A stretch of 47,528 bases of DNA from Burkholderiales bacterium (GTDB lineage: Bacteria > Pseudomonadota > Gammaproteobacteria > Burkholderiales > UBA11063): positions 1-47,528 of the forward strand of contig JAGOUD010000002.1 in the NCBI GenBank assembly GCA_018061465.1, read 5' to 3'. Below the pieces are notes generated by a model, which had not been told where the DNA came from, made no database searches, and saw only the letters and a list, made by a program, of their open reading frames with translations. The position numbers were made by a program, and so were the translations under genes. Below, one piece after another: positions 39,554 through 47,528 of the stretch. Position 1 is the stretch's first letter. Each line of letters begins with the position of its first letter.

Positions 39554-40714
39554 GTGTCGGGTTATTATTTATTCACTTCCGAGTCTGTATCTGAGGGGCA
39601 CCCCGATAAAGTAGCTGATCAAATTTCTGATGCGGTATTAGATGCCGTTCTTAGTCAAGATAAGTATTCTCGTGTTGCTGCAGAGACCTTGGTAAATACT
39701 GGCTTAGTTGTTTTAGCCGGGGAGATTACTACTGATGCTCGGGTTAATTATGCTAATGTGGTACGTGAAGTAATTCGCGATATTGGTTATACTAAAAATG
39801 AATATGGTTTTGCGGCTGATAGTTGCGCAATACTCATAAATTATGATGAGCAGTCTGAAGATATTGCCCAAGGAGTTAATGAAGATCATGGGCTTGATCA
39901 AGGTGCTGGAGATCAAGGAATTATGTTTGGTTATGCTTGTGACGAAACTCCAACTCTTGCCCCCTTTGCCATATATTATGCCCATAGATTAATGGAACAG
40001 CAAGCGTTGGTACGTAAAAATGGGCAATTATCATGGTTGCGTCCAGATGCTAAAGCGCAGCTTACTGTGCGCTATGATTCGGTAAGCGGTCGGGCAATTG
40101 CTATTGATACCGTGGTATTATCTACGCAGCATGATCCAGAGATTAGTCACCATCAAATTACTGAAGCAGTCATTGAAGAAATTATTAAACCAGTTCTACC
40201 TAAGCATATGTTAGTTGCAGATACCCGTTATTTAATTAATCCTACTGGTAAATTTGTAACCGGAGGTCCGATGGGGGACTGTGGACTTACAGGGCGCAAA
40301 ATTATTGTCGATAGTTATGGTGGTGCTGCACCCCATGGCGGTGGCGCATTTTCCGGTAAAGATCCATCTAAAGTTGATCGTTCAGCAGCTTATGCCGCCC
40401 GCTATGTAGCTAAAAATATAGTTAAAAGTGGATTAGCTACTTCGTGCCAGGTACAAATTGCTTATGCAATTGGTGTAGCACGTCCTGTGGGCATTAATGT
40501 ATATACTTTTGGCAGTGGTAAAATTGATGATCGCAAAATAGAGCAGTTAATTATGCAGTATTTTGATTTGCGTCCTAAAGGCATTATTCATGAATTAGAT
40601 CTACTGCGCCCAATTTATCGTAAAACTGCCAACTATGGACATTTTGGGCGCAATGAAGAGGCTTTTAGCTGGGAAAAAACCGATAAGGCAGATTTACTCG
40701 CTAGCATGCTTTGA
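39554..40714 (+). CDS. metK: S-adenosylmethionine synthetase
   Basis: MetK makes SAM from methionine and ATP; SAM is the methyl donor for TrmB in this window. The 386-aa protein starts with a GTG codon (AGAGGGA upstream). It has [25 protein letters not shown] and the P-loop-like [19 protein letters not shown]: the standard signatures. Length equals the family norm (E. coli 384). It ends 12 bases before the convergent end of rpoD, with no clear terminator between them. Confidence 0.98.
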   Translation: MSGYYLFTSESVSEGHPDKVADQISDAVLDAVLSQDKYSRVAAETLVNTGLVVLAGEITTDARVNYANVVREVIRDIGYTKNEYGFAADSCAILINYDEQSEDIAQGVNEDHGLDQGAGDQGIMFGYACDETPTLAPFAIYYAHRLMEQQALVRKNGQLSWLRPDAKAQLTVRYDSVSGRAIAIDTVVLSTQHDPEISHHQITEAVIEEIIKPVLPKHMLVADTRYLINPTGKFVTGGPMGDCGLTGRKIIVDSYGGAAPHGGGAFSGKDPSKVDRSAAYAARYVAKNIVKSGLATSCQVQIAYAIGVARPVGINVYTFGSGKIDDRKIEQLIMQYFDLRPKGIIHELDLLRPIYRKTANYGHFGRNEEAFSWEKTDKADLLASML

Positions 40715-40726
40715 GTACCTATTTGC

Positions 40727-42901
40727 CTATGCTTCGTCTTCAGTTTCTTCAAAATACATTTCTTCATCTTTAGCTTCAAGGTCAATCTTTTCTAATTGGG
40801 CGAAACTTTCTAAGAAACTCTTTAGTTTATCCGCCCGATTTGGCTGGCGTAGTTTACGAATTGCTTTTGCTTCAATCTGACGTATTCGTTCACGTGTTAC
40901 ATCAAATTGACGCCCAACTTCTTCTAAAGTATGATCTGTTAAGGTGTCAATTCCAAAACGCATACATAATACCTTAGCTTCACGTGGAGATAGTGTTTCC
41001 AGGACTTCGCGCACGGTTTTCTTTAAACTATAATCCACACCATGGTCTGCTGGAATAGTGGTTGCTTTATCTTCAATAAAATCACCAAAACTAGTATCAT
41101 CCTCATCTCCAATTGGCGCATCCATCGAAATTGAATCATGCGCTACCTGGTAAATTTTGCGTACTTTCTCTTCCGTAATTTCCATTCGAGTAGCTAATTC
41201 TTTAGTAAGCGGTTCTCCAGACTTTTCTTGTAATAGTTTACGGTGCTCTTTACTCATGCGATTAATAGTTTCAATCATATGCACCGGAATACGAATAGTG
41301 CGTCCTTGATCGGCAATTGCTCTAGTAATTGCTTGCCGAATCCACCAGGTTGCATAAGTGGAAAATTTATAACCCTTACGGTACTGGAATTTATCAATAG
41401 CTTTGATTAACCCAATATTACCTTCTTGGATTAAATCTAAGAAGTGTAACCCACGATTAGTGTATTTTTTAGCAATTGAAATTACTAAACGCAAATTGGA
41501 TTCAACCATTTCAGTACGCGCCTTTTTTTGTTCACGTTCTGCTTTTTGCAATTGCTTAAATAGTTGCTTGATTGTATCTACTTTAATTTTCAAATCATCT
41601 TCAACCAACTCTATCTTCTGCTGTTTTTCAACAATATCAAATTTTAATGATTCAAATAATTCAGCATATTTTTTATTTGCTACATGTTTTTCAACCCAAT
41701 TGGTTTCATTGCCAATAAATTCTTTTTTGAATTTGTCTTCAGGAATTTTTATAATATCACAAGCAATGTGAAAAATCTCATTTTCTAATACCTTAATTTC
41801 ACGATGTCCATTTCTTAATAAATCACAAAATGCCTCAATTTGTTTATTGGTAAAGCGAACTTTTTCTAATTGAAGAGTAATTTCAGCTAAAACTTCTTTA
41901 TATTTATCTGAATCCATCGTATATTTGTCAATGATTTTATTCTGTTTATCAACTAGTTTACTAAATTCTCCAAAAAATTCCGTTGTTTTTTGTTTTAAGC
42001 GCTCCAATGCTTCACGACTTAATTGTTCATCATCGTCACTATCTTCAAGACCTTCTGCAATTTCGTCTTCAATGCTTAAACTTTCACCACGTGTACTTAG
42101 GGTTTCATCATCAATGAATTCGTCAATAAAATTTTCAATTTTTACCCGTCCGGCAACTACTTCTTCGTATACTCGCAATATATCATTAATAATTTTAGGG
42201 CAATCAGCAATTGCTGAAATCATTGATTTTATGCTGCTTTCTAGTTTGCGGGCTATTTCCGCTTCGTCAGTTTTATCTAATAAATCATATGTTCCAATTT
42301 CTCTCATATACATTCGTACGGGATCAGTGGTGCGTCCAAATTCATTAGCTGATGTAGTGCTGGCTAAAATTTTTTCAGCTTCTTCTACAGCATATTCATC
42401 ATCTTCCACCGTTGCTGATGAAGTACCAGATAACAATAATTCTTCACGACTAGGCTCATATTCAAATACTTTGATCCCTATTGTCTCAATCATCATTATT
42501 ATTTGATCAATAATTTCGGGGTCCGTAATATGATCTGGTAAATTGTCATTAATTTCGGAGTTGGTTACGTAACCACGTTCTTTTCCCTTACCCAATAAAT
42601 AACGTAACTTCTTTTTTTGATCTTCTAATTTAGCTAATTCTTCAGCCGTTAAGTTTTCAGTGCCAGAGCTAACCAAACGCATTAAACGGTTTACTTCATG
42701 ACCAGCCTCTTCTTTTACTACGCGTTTTCCACGAGCACGACGGTGCTTACCACGTTCTAGTTCATCACCCAGAGGTGCACTGCCATTATTTAATTCATCA
42801 TCTTCTTCTAATTCATGCTTAGTGGTACGTGAAGTTGTTTTGGCTTTTAATGCAGCTTTTGTGGTAGAAACATCTTTTGATGCAGTATTTTTCTTAGTCA
42901 T
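40727..42901 (-). CDS. rpoD: RNA polymerase primary sigma factor (sigma-70)
   Basis: The 724-aa protein is the housekeeping sigma factor. Region 1.1-like sequence lies after about 80 basic residues, region 1.2 has [11 protein letters not shown], and a non-conserved region sits at about 240-470. Region 2 has [20 protein letters not shown] and [11 protein letters not shown]; region 4 has [19 protein letters not shown]. It is longer than E. coli RpoD (613), with a Lys/Arg-rich N-terminal extension. After the usual end it carries an acidic tail of about 25 residues ([13 protein letters not shown]). This sigma factor is not next to dnaG. Confidence 0.97.
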   Translation of the reverse strand: MTKKNTASKDVSTTKAALKAKTTSRTTKHELEEDDELNNGSAPLGDELERGKHRRARGKRVVKEEAGHEVNRLMRLVSSGTENLTAEELAKLEDQKKKLRYLLGKGKERGYVTNSEINDNLPDHITDPEIIDQIIMMIETIGIKVFEYEPSREELLLSGTSSATVEDDEYAVEEAEKILASTTSANEFGRTTDPVRMYMREIGTYDLLDKTDEAEIARKLESSIKSMISAIADCPKIINDILRVYEEVVAGRVKIENFIDEFIDDETLSTRGESLSIEDEIAEGLEDSDDDEQLSREALERLKQKTTEFFGEFSKLVDKQNKIIDKYTMDSDKYKEVLAEITLQLEKVRFTNKQIEAFCDLLRNGHREIKVLENEIFHIACDIIKIPEDKFKKEFIGNETNWVEKHVANKKYAELFESLKFDIVEKQQKIELVEDDLKIKVDTIKQLFKQLQKAEREQKKARTEMVESNLRLVISIAKKYTNRGLHFLDLIQEGNIGLIKAIDKFQYRKGYKFSTYATWWIRQAITRAIADQGRTIRIPVHMIETINRMSKEHRKLLQEKSGEPLTKELATRMEITEEKVRKIYQVAHDSISMDAPIGDEDDTSFGDFIEDKATTIPADHGVDYSLKKTVREVLETLSPREAKVLCMRFGIDTLTDHTLEEVGRQFDVTRERIRQIEAKAIRKLRQPNRADKLKSFLESFAQLEKIDLEAKDEEMYFEETEDEA

Positions 42902-42913
42902 TCAAATCCCTAA

Positions 42914-43477
42914 CTAAAAGTATTTTTTGGCTTGTTCTAAATAATAAAACATTGAAATAAGTGTAATAATTACTGCTAATAGCATGAAAAAATTTCCAAT
43001 ATAATTGGTATTAATGTAAGTGCCATGATAATCAAGTAATAATAACCCAATTGCAACCATTTGTAAAGTAGTCTTTAGTTTGCCAACATATGCAACCGCT
43101 ATACTTTGTGTCTTCCCTAATTGCGCCATCCATTCACGAAGTGCAGAAATAGCAATCTCACGCACAATTATTATAATGGCCGCAAACATGAAAGTACGTT
43201 GCATATAAACTAATACAACTAAACTTGCTGCTACAATTGCTTTATCTGCAACTGGGTCCAGAAAAGCTCCAAATGAACTTTCCTGTTTAAGTAGACGTGC
43301 TAAAAACCCATCCAGATAATCAGTAAATGCAGCAATAATAAATATTAATGTAGCAATAACATTTTTAGTTGGCATGCTAACTAATATATCGGGTAAATAA
43401 TAAACGCCAACAAATACTGGTACCAGAAAAATTCTCACCCACGTCAGTAAAAGAGGCCAAGTTATCTTTTGCAACAT
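42914..43477 (-). CDS. pgsA: CDP-diacylglycerol-glycerol-3-phosphate 3-phosphatidyltransferase
   Basis: PgsA makes phosphatidylglycerol phosphate in the inner membrane. The 187-aa protein has several membrane helices and the CDP-alcohol phosphotransferase motif DYLDGFLAR...GAFLDPVADK, which supplies the metal-binding Asp residues. Position downstream of uvrC (- strand, 53-base gap) is common in proteobacteria and supports the call. Confidence 0.95.
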   Translation of the reverse strand: MLQKITWPLLLTWVRIFLVPVFVGVYYLPDILVSMPTKNVIATLIFIIAAFTDYLDGFLARLLKQESSFGAFLDPVADKAIVAASLVVLVYMQRTFMFAAIIIIVREIAISALREWMAQLGKTQSIAVAYVGKLKTTLQMVAIGLLLLDYHGTYINTNYIGNFFMLLAVIITLISMFYYLEQAKKYF

Positions 43478-43530
43478 ATCAGCATTCCTAAGGCTTGAAG
43501 TCTAGATTTAGCGACATCTAAACTCCTTAA

Positions 43531-45354
43531 TTAATGAAAATACGCATATATTTGTTGTGCTAAAACATTGCCTATTCCAACCACCTTTTGCAAGTCTGAC
43601 ACACTGGCATTAGCAATGCTTTTAACACTTCCAAAGTGAGCTAACAGCGCTTTTTTCTTTTTTGCGCCTAAATTTTGAATCTCATCTAATTCAGAATAAG
43701 ACATTTTTTTAACTTGTTTTTTACGATGTCCAGTAATAGCAAATCTATGCGCCTCGTCTCGTAAGAGATGCAATAATTTAAATAATTGATTATTTTCAGA
43801 ATATTTAAGGGTTTTACCATCATCTATGATTATTTGATCAAGTTTAGGGTTGCGCCGTTCCCCCTTAAATATAGCTAATCCCCTTATTCTATCACATAAT
43901 TCATAGTCATCTAGAATGTTTTTTAATATATTTAATTGGAGGGATCCGCCATCAATTAGTATAACATCAGGTAAATGTAATTCATGGTTATTCAACCTCC
44001 GTTGTAAGATTGTTTTCATTGCCAATAAATCGTTGCCCCGAATGAGGCTCCCTGATGAATCAACATTTAAATTATAACGCCGATATTTATTATGATCAAT
44101 AATCCCGTCCTCGTACACAACTATACTTCCTACAGTATTTTCACCATGGTTATGGCTCACATCAATACATTCAATTCGTCTAATATTAGCTAAATTTAGT
44201 ATGCTGGCTAATTCAGCCGCTATTTGTTTAAGTTCTATTCCATCTTGGTACTGATTAATGATTTTTCCTAAATTAATTTGTCCCATTTTATATAATTGTT
44301 CGACTTGTTTATATCTGCCATTACTAATTTTAATATTTAGTGCTTGAAAAAATAATTGTTTAAACTTATCGGTTAATTCGTATTGGGTAAATACACTCTG
44401 GGTATTTCTGCTATCGGAATAGTAACTTTCAAGAAAAACTTCTACCACCTTTGATATTGAGTTATCCGGGTTGTTTAATATAAAATGTTTATCCCCTATA
44501 TATAACCCATTGCGTAAGATAATTAGATAAATAAACACCTTTTCCCCATAACCTTCACAAATTATTATATCTGCACTTAGTGGTTGTTGGTAACTGTTTA
44601 TTATTTGGGAAGAACTTATATGCTTAATTAAATTTAGTTGATCTCGAATTACGGAGGCTTTTTCAAATTCCATATTTTCGGCATGCTGCAGCATTTCCTG
44701 AGTTAATTTTTCAATTATTGTTGAGTATTTACCATTTAAAAAGTCAACTGCTAATGCAACTGATGCAGCATAATCTTTTTTAGTTATTAAGTTAACACAT
44801 GGTGCACTACAGCGTTTAATTTCATACATAATGCATGGTCTGGTACGTGCGGCAAAAACTACATCACTACAGTTACGTAATTTAAATATTTTACTAATTA
44901 AATCCAAATTTTGCCGAACGCCATAACTATTAGGGTATGGGCCAAAATAAGTATGAGTGTCATTATCTACCTTGCCCCGAAAACTATCTAATTTGGGAAA
45001 ATCATGTTGAGATAGTCTGATTAACGGATAACTTTTATCATCACGAAAAATTATATTATATTTAGGTTTTAAGTGTTTAATTAAATTGTTTTCTAAAATT
45101 AAAGCTGAGGCTTCATTATAAGTAACCGTAATTTCTATTCGGAATATTTTACTTACCATTAACTGAATTCTAGGTGATAAATTTTCAGTTTTCTGGAAAT
45201 AAGATTTTATACGGTTTTGCAAATTAACTGCCTTACCAATGTAGAGTAATTCGCCATGAATATTAGATGCATCACTGGCTGTATAAAATCTATATATTCC
45301 CGGTAGTTTGGGTATAGCTTTAACAAAGTCTCTATCACTAACTAAGATTTCCAT
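43531..45354 (-). CDS. uvrC: Excinuclease ABC subunit C
   Basis: UvrC makes both incisions in nucleotide excision repair. The 607-aa protein has an N-terminal GIY-YIG domain (LPGIYRFY...LLYIGKAVNL), Cys residues around 148-160, a UVR domain with MEFEKASVIRDQL, the RNase H-like C-terminal nuclease (ECIDVSHNHGE, VILIDGG) and two helix-hairpin-helix elements at the end (GAKKKKALLAHFGS, VVGIGNVLAQQI). Length matches E. coli (610). Confidence 0.97.
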   Translation of the reverse strand: MEILVSDRDFVKAIPKLPGIYRFYTASDASNIHGELLYIGKAVNLQNRIKSYFQKTENLSPRIQLMVSKIFRIEITVTYNEASALILENNLIKHLKPKYNIIFRDDKSYPLIRLSQHDFPKLDSFRGKVDNDTHTYFGPYPNSYGVRQNLDLISKIFKLRNCSDVVFAARTRPCIMYEIKRCSAPCVNLITKKDYAASVALAVDFLNGKYSTIIEKLTQEMLQHAENMEFEKASVIRDQLNLIKHISSSQIINSYQQPLSADIIICEGYGEKVFIYLIILRNGLYIGDKHFILNNPDNSISKVVEVFLESYYSDSRNTQSVFTQYELTDKFKQLFFQALNIKISNGRYKQVEQLYKMGQINLGKIINQYQDGIELKQIAAELASILNLANIRRIECIDVSHNHGENTVGSIVVYEDGIIDHNKYRRYNLNVDSSGSLIRGNDLLAMKTILQRRLNNHELHLPDVILIDGGSLQLNILKNILDDYELCDRIRGLAIFKGERRNPKLDQIIIDDGKTLKYSENNQLFKLLHLLRDEAHRFAITGHRKKQVKKMSYSELDEIQNLGAKKKKALLAHFGSVKSIANASVSDLQKVVGIGNVLAQQIYAYFH

Positions 45355-45357
45355 ATT

Positions 45358-46206
45358 CTAAATAAATCCCATAATAAGCCCCACAAATACAGCTAACCCC
45401 ACCCATCCATTTAATAAAAATAATCTAAAATAAAATTCAGTCCTGGCTTTTATCAAGATAATTACCTGATAGAGTAATAATCCACCCACCCAAGCTAAAA
45501 TTATAAAATAAGCTATACCTAAGTGTAATATTATTCCCACCAATAACCATGCTGTAAAACAGGTTATATAACATAAGCTAATAACTATAACCACATAATT
45601 ATCTAAAGTTATAGCGGAAGTTTTAATGCCGATTTTTAAGTCATCAGCCCTATCTACTAAAGCATAAATAGTATCATACCCAAATACCCAGACTAGATTT
45701 GCTATGAATAAAAGCCCGGTTAAAATGTCTAATTTACCGTTTATTTCTATAAATGCCATCAAAATGCCAAAGCTATAGGCAATTCCTAAGTATAATTGCG
45801 GCAGCGAAAAAAAACGTTTCATAAATGGATAAGTCATAAATAATATTCCCGCCACAACGGCTAGACCTAAAGTTTTGGGTTTTAAATAAATTACAGATAT
45901 TATAAAAGCCACTAAACTTAACATCATACTAACTAGTATAGCATCATTTTTTTTTATCTTTCCAGTTGCTACCGGACGGTCTTTAGTACGTGCAACATAT
46001 TTATCAAAATTGGCATCTAGAGCATCATTAATAGCACATCCGGCAGATCTAATTAAAAACACTCCGCTTGAGAATACTAAAATAGCATAAAGAGGTGGTA
46101 TCCCACGAGCTGCCACTACTAAAGCGCTAAGAGTTGGGCATAATAGAAGTATGGTCCCAATCGGTTTGTTAAATCGAATTAGGGATAAAATATTTTTAAT
46201 TATCAT
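45358..46206 (-). CDS. ubiA: 4-hydroxybenzoate polyprenyltransferase
   Basis: UbiA attaches the polyprenyl tail to 4-hydroxybenzoate in ubiquinone synthesis. The 282-aa polytopic protein has RFNKPIGTILLLCPTL, the first Asp-rich motif NDALDANFDKYVARTKDRP, MTYPFMKR and the second motif YALVDRADDLKIGIKS-like region, all expected. ATG 46206 gives a start matching the family; the upstream TTG 46245 adds 13 unexpected residues. It ends three bases before uvrC begins. It uses isoprenoid diphosphates downstream of IspH. Confidence 0.95.
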   Translation of the reverse strand: MIIKNILSLIRFNKPIGTILLLCPTLSALVVAARGIPPLYAILVFSSGVFLIRSAGCAINDALDANFDKYVARTKDRPVATGKIKKNDAILVSMMLSLVAFIISVIYLKPKTLGLAVVAGILFMTYPFMKRFFSLPQLYLGIAYSFGILMAFIEINGKLDILTGLLFIANLVWVFGYDTIYALVDRADDLKIGIKTSAITLDNYVVIVISLCYITCFTAWLLVGIILHLGIAYFIILAWVGGLLLYQVIILIKARTEFYFRLFLLNGWVGLAVFVGLIMGFI

Positions 46207-46408
46207 AAATTTAGCTCGTATTATTATTTGTATTGCCACTCTCAAATGGCACTTATTGTATCATATTAAGCAACAAAAATTCCATAAATACGAAAAATTT
46301 ATCTTAATTCTATTAGAAGCAAATTTTAGGCATTTTTCTTAGGAGTTAAATAAAATTGGTAGAGCTGGGTGATGAGTGTTTATATATACTTATTGTAATT
46401 AAGAGCTA

Positions 46409-46442
46409 GACTAAAGGTTAGTCCTCCAAGTGCTTGGGTTTT
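46409..46442 (+). terminator. Two adjacent hairpins, second with short T-run
   Basis: GACTAA/TTAGTC (46409-46423, 3-nt loop) is followed by CCAAG/CTTGG (46426-46437), then GTTTT. It lies in the 240-base gap between pbpG and ubiA. The T-run faces the + strand, where no gene is upstream, so it would end an unseen + transcript. On - it lies just past the pbpG stop and could end pbpG transcription without a T-run. Confidence 0.35.
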
Positions 46443-46447
46443 GGATA

Positions 46448-47428
46448 TTAGCTAAGGCTTTGAATATAATTTTTAACTGTAATGGCATCAATTAACCGCC
46501 CACTTTTACCAGCACTGTTTAAAAATACCATTATAACTGATTGCTTATCAACTAATGAATAAAGCACTAAACAATGTCCCGCCTCGTTAATAAAGCCAGT
46601 TTTAGATAAAGCTATTTGTAATTTTCCAGCTCTGACTAAAGCGTCACTGTTCATATAATGATGAGTATAATTTTTACCGAGAACTACATCAGCCCCTTTA
46701 GTCGTAGTATCCGCACGAATTTCAGGATAAGTAAAGGCGGCTTGCACCATTTTTGCTAAGTCTTCTGCGGTTGATTGATTAGATTTAGTGAGCCCTGTTG
46801 GGTCGTAAAATTGAGTATGGCTCATACCCAGATTTAAGGCTTTTTCATTCATTTTCTTTATGAAATAGGTTATGCCTTGCGGATATGCTGTGCGCGCTAT
46901 GGCAAATGCAGCACGGTTCTCTGACGACATGAGGGCGAGTAACAATAAATCCCGTCTCTTTAAGGCCATGCCTACTCGTAGTCTAGAATAGGTATTACGC
47001 AAAGTATCGACATCAGCTGATGAGATTGTAACATATTCATCAAGGTTAGCTTTTGAGTCTAATAATACCATAGCTGTCATTAATTTTGAAATCGAAGCAA
47101 TGGGTAATTTAGCATTTTGATGCTTGCTAACCAAAATTTCTCCATTATCGGCATTAACTGCCAGTGCTGAGTATGAATATAAACGAGGTTGATTGGCAAT
47201 TGCCTTGAAATTTATTTTATCTAGGGCTGGGTTAATGCTGTGTTCTTCGTCAGTTGCCAGCATAGATGGGGTTGTGTTGTCCGCTGTGGTTGCAGCAACA
47301 GCTGCAACTTGGGCGGTTTGTGAAGCTTTATGACGATGCTTATGTTGATGCTTTTTATGTTTAGTTGTAGTGGCATAAATGAAATTAATATTTGCAAGTA
47401 TAAGGATGAGGCATAGTAAGCGTTTCAT
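46448..47428 (-). CDS. pbpG: D-alanyl-D-alanine endopeptidase (PBP7/8-like)
   Basis: A 326-aa periplasmic penicillin-binding protein of the S11 family. A signal peptide (about 1-19) precedes a His/Lys-rich linker (KKHQHKHRHK). The domain has the three active-site motifs: SISK, SSEN and KTGFINEAG. The lack of the C-terminal membrane-associating domain of PBP5/6 and the length (E. coli PBP7, 310) point to the PBP7 endopeptidase, which trims crosslinks in peptidoglycan. Its leader contains the terminal-repeat fragments at 47436-47485. Confidence 0.9.
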   Translation of the reverse strand: MKRLLCLILILANINFIYATTTKHKKHQHKHRHKASQTAQVAAVAATTADNTTPSMLATDEEHSINPALDKINFKAIANQPRLYSYSALAVNADNGEILVSKHQNAKLPIASISKLMTAMVLLDSKANLDEYVTISSADVDTLRNTYSRLRVGMALKRRDLLLLALMSSENRAAFAIARTAYPQGITYFIKKMNEKALNLGMSHTQFYDPTGLTKSNQSTAEDLAKMVQAAFTYPEIRADTTTKGADVVLGKNYTHHYMNSDALVRAGKLQIALSKTGFINEAGHCLVLYSLVDKQSVIMVFLNSAGKSGRLIDAITVKNYIQSLS

Positions 47429-47435
47429 GGTTTAG

Positions 47436-47485
47436 TTACTCTTTGTCTGTGAATGTTATATACTCTTTGTCTTTGAATCCTGGAC
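47436..47485. repeat. Two tandem end fragments of the repeat element
   Basis: TTACTCTTTGTCTGTGAATG starts at 47436 and ATACTCTTTGTCTTTGAATC starts at 47460, in tandem with a 24-base period. Both resemble the right terminal repeat of the 124-bp element (ATACTCTTTGTCTTTGAACG on this strand). Only the terminal sequence is recognisable. The window ends shortly after, so a fuller copy may lie beyond it. Confidence 0.65.
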
Positions 47486-47528
47486 TTTGCCGTGCTTTAT
47501 CAAAAGCTATTTAATTTGAGCCGTACAA

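Noticed and set aside
41925-42506. 193-aa ORF on the + strand
   Set aside because: Antisense to rpoD; very Ser-rich as expected from reading the complement of acidic and Leu-rich codons. No independent support.
46151-46342. 63-aa ORF on the + strand in the ubiA/pbpG gap
   Set aside because: Partly antisense to ubiA, with no ribosome binding site and no motif.
1-47528. tRNA or rRNA genes
   Set aside because: I looked in the intergenic gaps and found no cloverleaf-like or rRNA-like sequence; nearly all gaps are short and AT-rich.

Overview
This window is a compact, visibly AT-rich piece of a Gram-negative chromosome. Outer-membrane and LPS genes (pal, cpoB, two GT9 glycosyltransferases, an O-antigen-ligase-like protein) and the gene orders ileS-lspA-ispH, yajC-secD-secF, folC-SPOR-cvpA-purF and uvrC-pgsA point to a beta- or gammaproteobacterium. 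A DUF1841-type protein and a phasin-like protein lean slightly towards Betaproteobacteria, but I cannot name the genus. The host-type phosphoinositide phosphatase motif and a repeat-built, effector-like protein suggest a lifestyle in contact with eukaryotic cells.

Layout. 1-3305: tail of ileS, then lspA, ispH, ffh and a small membrane protein, all on +. 3306-9818 is accessory: a 648-aa protein with tandem 73-aa repeats, a GC-rich hairpin with a 32-codon ORF, an orphan 114-aa gene on -, a large protein with an INPP4/SopB-like CKDAKDRT active-site motif, and a ParA-type ATPase paired with a phasin-like protein. 9847-12432 (-): SDR oxidoreductase, Bcr/CflA-type exporter and L,D-transpeptidase in one overlapping operon. 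12552-18098 (+): an envelope-glycan cluster (GT-C-like membrane protein, WaaL/Wzy-like protein, two GT9 enzymes). 18197-20592 (+): an AAA ATPase plus RloB pair resembling AbiL phage defence, followed by an unknown small gene. 20640-22758 (-): two small exported proteins sharing a novel motif, then pal and cpoB.

22933-33038 (+): a DAACS transporter, yajC-secD-secF, a DedA protein, trmB, DUF1841, TatD, nusB, dnaG and an alpha/beta hydrolase; a small lipoprotein follows. 33945-39352 (-): a conserved hypothetical, a YgfX-like protein, folC, a SPOR protein, cvpA, purF and nadD, with short gaps or overlaps. Then metK (+), and on - rpoD, pgsA, uvrC, ubiA and pbpG.

The main non-coding finding is a 124-bp MITE-like repeat present at 27469-27592 and 33792-33915 (inverted). 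It has imperfect ~26-bp terminal inverted repeats, a central hairpin with a compensatory base-pair change, and extra terminal fragments at 27429-27465 and 47436-47485. The most interesting accessory systems are the ParA/phasin pair, the AbiL-like pair with its third gene, the two candidate effectors, and the motif-sharing exported proteins beside pal.
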